From Hydractinia symbiolongicarpus (Eukaryota > Cnidaria > Hydrozoa > Anthoathecata > Hydractiniidae), in assembly GCF_029227915.1 (NCBI RefSeq), contig NC_079883.1:6634001-6698000 (forward strand): 64,000 nt of DNA, in the 5' to 3' direction. This document shows, in pieces, positions 59,519 to 64,000 of this stretch (position 1 is its first letter; the number at the start of each line of letters is the position of its first letter). A program made the position numbers and the translations under genes. Under the pieces are notes generated by a model. The model saw only the letters and a program-made list of their open reading frames with translations. It was not told the origin of the DNA and made no database searches.

Positions 59519-60930
59519 CCACGTAACCTCAAATTTCTGATCAAGAAAATGTAGCTTGATAGGATCATGAGCTTTTGGCAAAGGCTTAAAGGTTTCTTCG
59601 TGAAAACTGTTACAAAACATGCAAGTTGAGCCAGTTGTAGGAAGTTGATCCCATCTTGGTCCCATGTGGTTCCTAGTTAGGCCACCCTCAAAATATAACT
59701 GGTTAGCGTCACCCAAATGACTCACTTTAAAAGGCAAAAGTCTAGTCAGGGAGTCGGTAAATTTGTAAAAAATAAACCAAATCATCCACAAACAATCTTC
59801 GACACGCAACAAAATCAACCATTTACCTTTTTAGCGGTCCTCCGAATACGGTTGTTACACCCGAATGTTATATCGATAGGGGACAGCGCTGCGCTACTCA
59901 GTGCTATATTCTCATGCTTCGGATTTATACGGCAATACAAGCGAAAACCATGGGAACGATGTTGAGTGACAAAAATCGCACCTAAAGGAGGCTAAAAATA
60001 CAGCTGGCGTATACATTTAAAACAAATAACAAAATACAGCTGCGAGATAGTATTTTTGTAATTTTTCGGGAAAAATTTTTATCGACCGACCGACTGATTC
60101 ACTTTTGTAATTAGAAATGACTCTAACCAAACATATTTTTGAGGGTGGCCTTACCCAAACAGGAATGATTTTTTTAAATTATTTAGCCTCAAACTTTAGG
60201 TGCACTGCAATGGTTTTACTAACTTTACCCAGAGTACCATATTTACAATATGGACTCCATTACGTTATTAACATGTCATTTTTTGACTTGGTTCCATAGT
60301 TTATACTACACTAAAATAAATAGGGAAGTTCCTTGTGAAAGAGTGTTAACCTAATGTTAATAATAATAATATAGAAGTGTTTACCATTTCTAACGCAATA
60401 CACCACTTAAGCAACATAGACTCAACTAATAAAAAGACAGCTTATTCCACAATAACGGTAGCCTTTCATGAATAAATAAGCCTAAAGTACCAAGAGTAAT
60501 CACATTATAATTTTTAAGCTAGCTAGTTAATAATTACCTAAACTGTAGGTAGCAAACACTACCTAAATTGGGGTCATGTTCAGACAAGACAAAATTCTTA
60601 AGGACTAAGTGAAGCAGAACAGCCATTATTAGTCTGTCAATTATTCAGCCCGAAATTTAATAGTAATGCACAGAATAGACGAAAAGCTTGTCGTTTGTCT
60701 ATCTATCTATCTAAGGTCACGCAAAACAATTTAAAATTATTTTAATTATGTGTAGACGTATCGGTATAAATTAAATTTTTCTGCATCAAAATATAAAGGG
60801 CTGTGAGCGGAACGGAGTCCCCTATATGTTTGCAATCGAAAAATTTTGAAAGCCACCTGGACCGCGGCTGTTTCAGTAACTCGCTTTGCTCTTTGATTGT
60901 CAACAAAATCTCAAAATATCCTACTATGTC
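59519..60930. other. Intergenic stretch without a supported gene
   Basis: A minus-strand ORF at 59818-59486 (contains FEGGLTRNHMGPRWDQLPTT) partly overlaps the transposon end and has no recognised domain. A GAGGGTGGCCTTACCC segment at 60137 echoes AGGCCACCCTC at 59681, hinting at another dispersed repeat. Confidence 0.4.
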
Positions 60931-60934
60931 TTAG

Positions 60935-60987
60935 CCACAATTTCCAAAGTGGGGGGGGGGGGGGGGGGGGCACTTTGGAAATTGTGG
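60935..60987. repeat. Perfect inverted repeat around a 20-G run
   Basis: CCACAATTTCCAAAGT (60935-60950), then twenty G (60951-60970), then CACTTTGGAAATTGTGG (60971-60987). The arms pair over 16-17 bases with the G run as loop. It is a small foldback element with an expanded homopolymer, or a place prone to assembly error. Confidence 0.85.
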
Positions 60988-61240
60988 CGCCGCCCTTGAC
61001 CTCTTCGTTTCTAGCATGTAATAGTATATTTTTTCCTATGTTCATCCCAAGCACTCGCATCACCGTTGTCCTAATTACAGAAAGGATACAAAATACCATA
61101 GAAATGCAGTTGGTATAATTTCAACCCCATCCCAGGGATCTTGTTTAGCCGTTAGACGCTATCGGCTTTGACATGGGCAACAAACCCTGAAGACGAGGAT
61201 GGTTTAATTTAAATAACTTTTACGAAAGAATAGAAACAAT

Positions 61241-62203
61241 GGAACGCCGTATCTTCCTTTTGCTCAAAATCATTCGATTCGTCAATTTGATTATGCGCTA
61301 AATTGCTGAGATTATGAATAAAGTCTTTCGATTATGCAATATGGACTATTTGATTATACGGAAAAATATATGCGATCTTTCTATTCGATGAAAGTCATTT
61401 GATAAATTCATTCGAACCTCGAATCCAGGGCTTGCAGGTTTTTTTTAAAAAAGTTGTTTATCCTCATATCGTAAAAACGATATAGGCCCTGGGTTCGAGG
61501 TTGCATTCGATAAAGTCATTTCCATTCTGTAATATACAGTTTCATGCTTCTTTTATAATTTCATGGAAGAAAACTTGATTCTCGACCTCTTTGGTGAAAT
61601 TAATATTGCGGCCTCTTCATTATATTTTTAAACTGATCAATAAAAAGCTTGAATCTTATAGACTCTTATATATATAAATCTTATATATATATAATATGCC
61701 TAGTCTATGCATCGAATTCGCACTATCAGAACGTCACCAATTAAACTGGTGTCTGGTCAACTTAATTCTCCAGCTGGTTGTGATTTGACACAACAGAGCA
61801 GTTAAATGAAGGCGTTAAAGGATTACTTGAAGGGGAACACAAAGATCAGGGAAGGTCCATAACTGATTCTCCTACTTCTGCAACCTCGATCCCAGCGTTT
61901 TATTAAACAAGGATGAAACGCGTTCACGTAGGTTGTCTTCTTCTGCTGTGCTAAATGTTGACCAGTTGCAGTAACTTTAAAAAAAATTATCGAGTGACTT
62001 TCGGATGAATTTGCGAATGACTTTTGGCGGATGAATTTATGGAATGAATTTATCGATTGAATTTAGCGAATGAATTTTCACCGAATAGAAAGGTCGCATA
62101 ATTGAATGAAATTATCATCGCATAATCGAATGACTTTATATCATAACCACAGCAATTTAGCGCGTAATTGAATTGACGAATCGAATGATTCAGCGTTTCC
62201 CAG
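61241..62203. mobile_element. About 960-bp non-autonomous transposon with long inverted repeats
   Basis: The left arm (GGAACGCCG, then ATCATTCGATTCGTCAATTT, TATGCGCTAAATTGCTG) is the reverse complement of the right arm (CAGCAATTTAGCGCGTAATT, GACGAATCGAATGATTCAGC, GTTTCC). Imperfect pairing extends over 200 bases or more on each side. Both arms are made of diverged ATTCATTCGATAAA-like units. No ORF lies between the arms. A CAACCTCG-family MITE has jumped into the left arm (61414-61503). Confidence 0.75.
61414..61503. mobile_element. CAACCTCG-family foldback MITE nested in the larger element
   Basis: Begins GAACCTCGAATCCAGGGC and ends GCCCTGGGTTCGAGGTTG, with the imperfect inverted interior of the family. 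CATTCG lies on both flanks, consistent with target duplication in the host arm. Confidence 0.7.
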
Positions 62204-62734
62204 TAACTTAGAAACATGAGCCGCTACCACGATGAGAGCTTGAGTCTTTCTCACTTCTTTTTTGATTTCTGACATATGACTAGCAAGAGACGAGATAGAT
62301 ATAAAAATGTTGGAAAAGCTAAACCTGGTGCTTTATTTTAAAGTTCCATTCACTAAACCGTTACAATTTATCAAATTCGATTTAAAAACGCGTAAATGGT
62401 AAGAATATTATTCGCATAAATTAAAATAATTTGAAACCTTATTTTACTCGATGTTGATGGGTCGGCTAATTTTTTGTGTACAATAATGCGCTAGTCTCTT
62501 GTACGTAACAATATTACTGAAATTGCTATGCACAGGAGTCTATCAAGACAGCTTTGGATCATCTGTCACATCACATAAATTACTCTGTTCTGCCTGCCTG
62601 CCTCTTCTTTATTCTTACTATCTGCCAATATACCCCTAATCCACTGTTCATTTCTTTCTAAAACTACAAGGAGATTTCAATTTTATAAACAATAAAGCTC
62701 TAACTAGTAGTGATTTATATTTCGTTTATGTGTT

Positions 62735-62830
62735 TACCCTCGCAAATTATGAGGGATATACCCTGTCAATAGTTTCCATGATGGACCACAAAGGCAGTTA
62801 GAGTGTTTAAATCTCACCTCTCATTAAAAA
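62735..62830 (-). repeat. Fragment of the tRNA-derived SINE (3' part)
   Basis: TATGAGGGATATACCCTGTC and ATAGTTTCCATGATGG match the 3' part of the SINE at 27385 (ATCAAGGGATATAACCTGTC, ATTACTTCCAGGAA). The head is missing; a truncated old copy. Confidence 0.55.
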
Positions 62831-63099
62831 AAGTATATAATTGAAAATCAACTCAAAGTACTGTATATATAGCTTCTAATTATGAAAACAATATTATTTT
62901 ATATATAGTTGTTTTAATTTGTTTGTTAAAGTTGCAAAATATTAGCTAGGGAAGAAGCTTTGTGTTGGTAGGGCCGCGAATGTAAATAAATTCCCTCACA
63001 AGAGAACTTGTGACGTCTAATTATAATTTCGCTGACTTAACTGTTGCCCAGGATTTTGTATATATATATAAAGCGTTTTTTATATAGCTTTAACCAAGC

Positions 63100-63330
63100 G
63101 GTTGTTTAATTTTTGAAGACTCATCACACAAAATCTCCGATAAATTTCCATCTTGGTCGGAGACTTTTTGATCTCAGAAATTATTGAATAGTCCTGGTCC
63201 TTTTAATTCACAATGCAAGCCTATTCAAGCCAACCTGACCATCCTAGCTAATTCACCGACTCCTGACTTCGTTAAAAGAACTAGGTAGACATAAATCTCT
63301 ATTGCCTGGCCCCTTCGTCGTTGGTTACTT
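63100..63330. repeat. Interspersed repeat, copy B (matches 26640-26905)
   Basis: Shares GAATAGTCCTGGTCCTT, GCCAACCTGACCATCCTAGC, AATTCACCGACTCCTGACTT and GCCTGGCCCCTTCGTCGTTG with copy A at high identity over about 200 bases. It directly abuts the 3' end of the LINE fragment at 63400. Confidence 0.75.
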
Positions 63331-63399
63331 ACTTGTGTTACTTATGTTAACTTTTGAAGTTGTAGCTTCACGTCAGTCGTGGACGACCGATGTCAGTCA

Positions 63400-64000
63400 C
63401 TTCTTCCTCTTCTTCTACTCCATTTCTAAAGAGGATGAGGATTAGACGAACTACAGTGACTATACTGTTTTCTGAGGCTTCATTTGTCCCGGGGATCGGA
63501 GGTTCATCTGAGTTTTGAGAAACTTGTCGAGGGCTGTTTTAAACTTTAAAACTGGACATAAAGTGATGCTTCTTAGAGGCTTGGGCAGGGCGTAGAAGGT
63601 TCTTGGAGCTTGATAATGGAAGCTGTAGTTTAGCGATGCTTGTGAAATTGTTCAGCACCGATGGTAGTTGAAAGAGACGCCCTTTTCTTTGTGTTGCATG
63701 GGTTTGCATGAGTGGGTGAAGGTTCGGGACAATGCTTACAGCTATTTTCCAACTGTATATGGCTTGATAGCGTTCACGTTGTTGTTGTAACGAGTACAAT
63801 TTGAGCCGTTTCAGTGCGTTGTTGTAAGTCATTCTGTGTACACAGTTGATCTGTTTCAGGTAGCTCCATTGCAGAGCTTCTAGTACCTTGATTGGTCCTT
63901 TACTAGCAGGAGACCAGATTTGAGAAGAGTACTAGAGTCTAGGGATGACAAGGGATTTCCATAGTGGTAGGAGAACTTCTGGTGATCGCGATTGAAAGAC
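63400..64000 (-). pseudogene. 3' end of a CR1/L2-like LINE reverse transcriptase, cut by the window edge
   Basis: Minus-strand reading from the edge gives SSQIWSPASKGPIKVLEALQ, WSYLKQINCVHRMTYNNALK and RLKLYSLQQQRERYQAIYSW, then FKTALDKFLKTQM near the C-terminus. This is the post-RT region common to CR1/L2/Rex-type LINEs (pattern: Q-W-P, IE-Q/LE-Q, RLKLLSLE-RR-R, FK-LDK-L). An in-frame TAG precedes SSQIW and a frame change precedes the FKTALDK part, so it is inactive. The RT core lies beyond the window. Confidence 0.75.

Noticed and set aside
59486-59818. Minus-strand 110-codon ORF with WDQLPTTGSTCMFC
   Set aside because: Considered as a gene exon, but it overlaps the transposon end, has no homologue I recognise and no clear splice partners.
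60897-61118. ORFs running through the poly-G hairpin
   Set aside because: Gly or Pro runs arise from the homopolymer, and both strands are open; no coding evidence.

Overview
The window looks like nuclear DNA of an early-branching animal, most likely a cnidarian. It is AT-rich, its genes are split by short GT-AG introns, the proteins are metazoan (CPT1, CAMKMT, NUDT22, MRPS5, BTBD6-like, a muscarinic-like GPCR), and the space between and inside genes is full of MITEs, tRNA-derived SINEs and decayed LINEs. The organism is an inference. Exon models were built by hand from reading frame, splice dinucleotides and remembered family sequence; all were checked for phase continuity.

Layout: 0.1-3.9 kb (+) mitochondrial ribosomal protein S5, 5' end off the window. 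5.7-6.8 kb (-) decayed reverse-transcriptase-like relic. 7-11 kb repeats, including a SINE split by a DNA transposon. 11.3-11.9 kb (+) dithiol glutaredoxin. 14.0-15.1 kb (-) intronless muscarinic-like GPCR. 16.6-28.8 kb (-) carnitine palmitoyltransferase 1 with 16 coding exons; its 6.9-kb first intron holds a pogo-type transposase scrap, an RT element and two oppositely oriented SINEs. 32.7-35.5 kb (-) CFAP97/hemingway-like coiled-coil protein. 36.1-45.4 kb (-) calmodulin-lysine methyltransferase CAMKMT. 45.7-49.6 kb (-) NUDT22. 50.5-51.8 kb (-) BTBD6-like BTB-BACK-PHR protein. 53.1-54.1 kb (-) unrecognised coiled-coil protein. 55-64 kb gene-poor: integrase scrap, MITEs with clear terminal inverted repeats, and a LINE 3' end running off the window.

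Two things stand out. First, inside CAMKMT intron 2, on the opposite strand, lies a complete six-exon gene (39868-43354) for a 469-residue protein with the layout of an ionotropic glutamate receptor (signal peptide, S1, M1, pore, inner helix, S2, M4) but with a canonical potassium-channel selectivity filter, TVGYGD, in the pore. This is a candidate potassium-selective ligand-gated channel. Second, the 3' end of CAMKMT exon 4 together with its splice donor has been amplified into a 19-unit, 26-bp minisatellite, so the intron begins with a ladder of copies of the true 5' splice site.

The genes are otherwise functionally unrelated, as is usual for animal chromosomes. NUDT22 and CAMKMT are 285 bp apart head-to-tail on the same strand.
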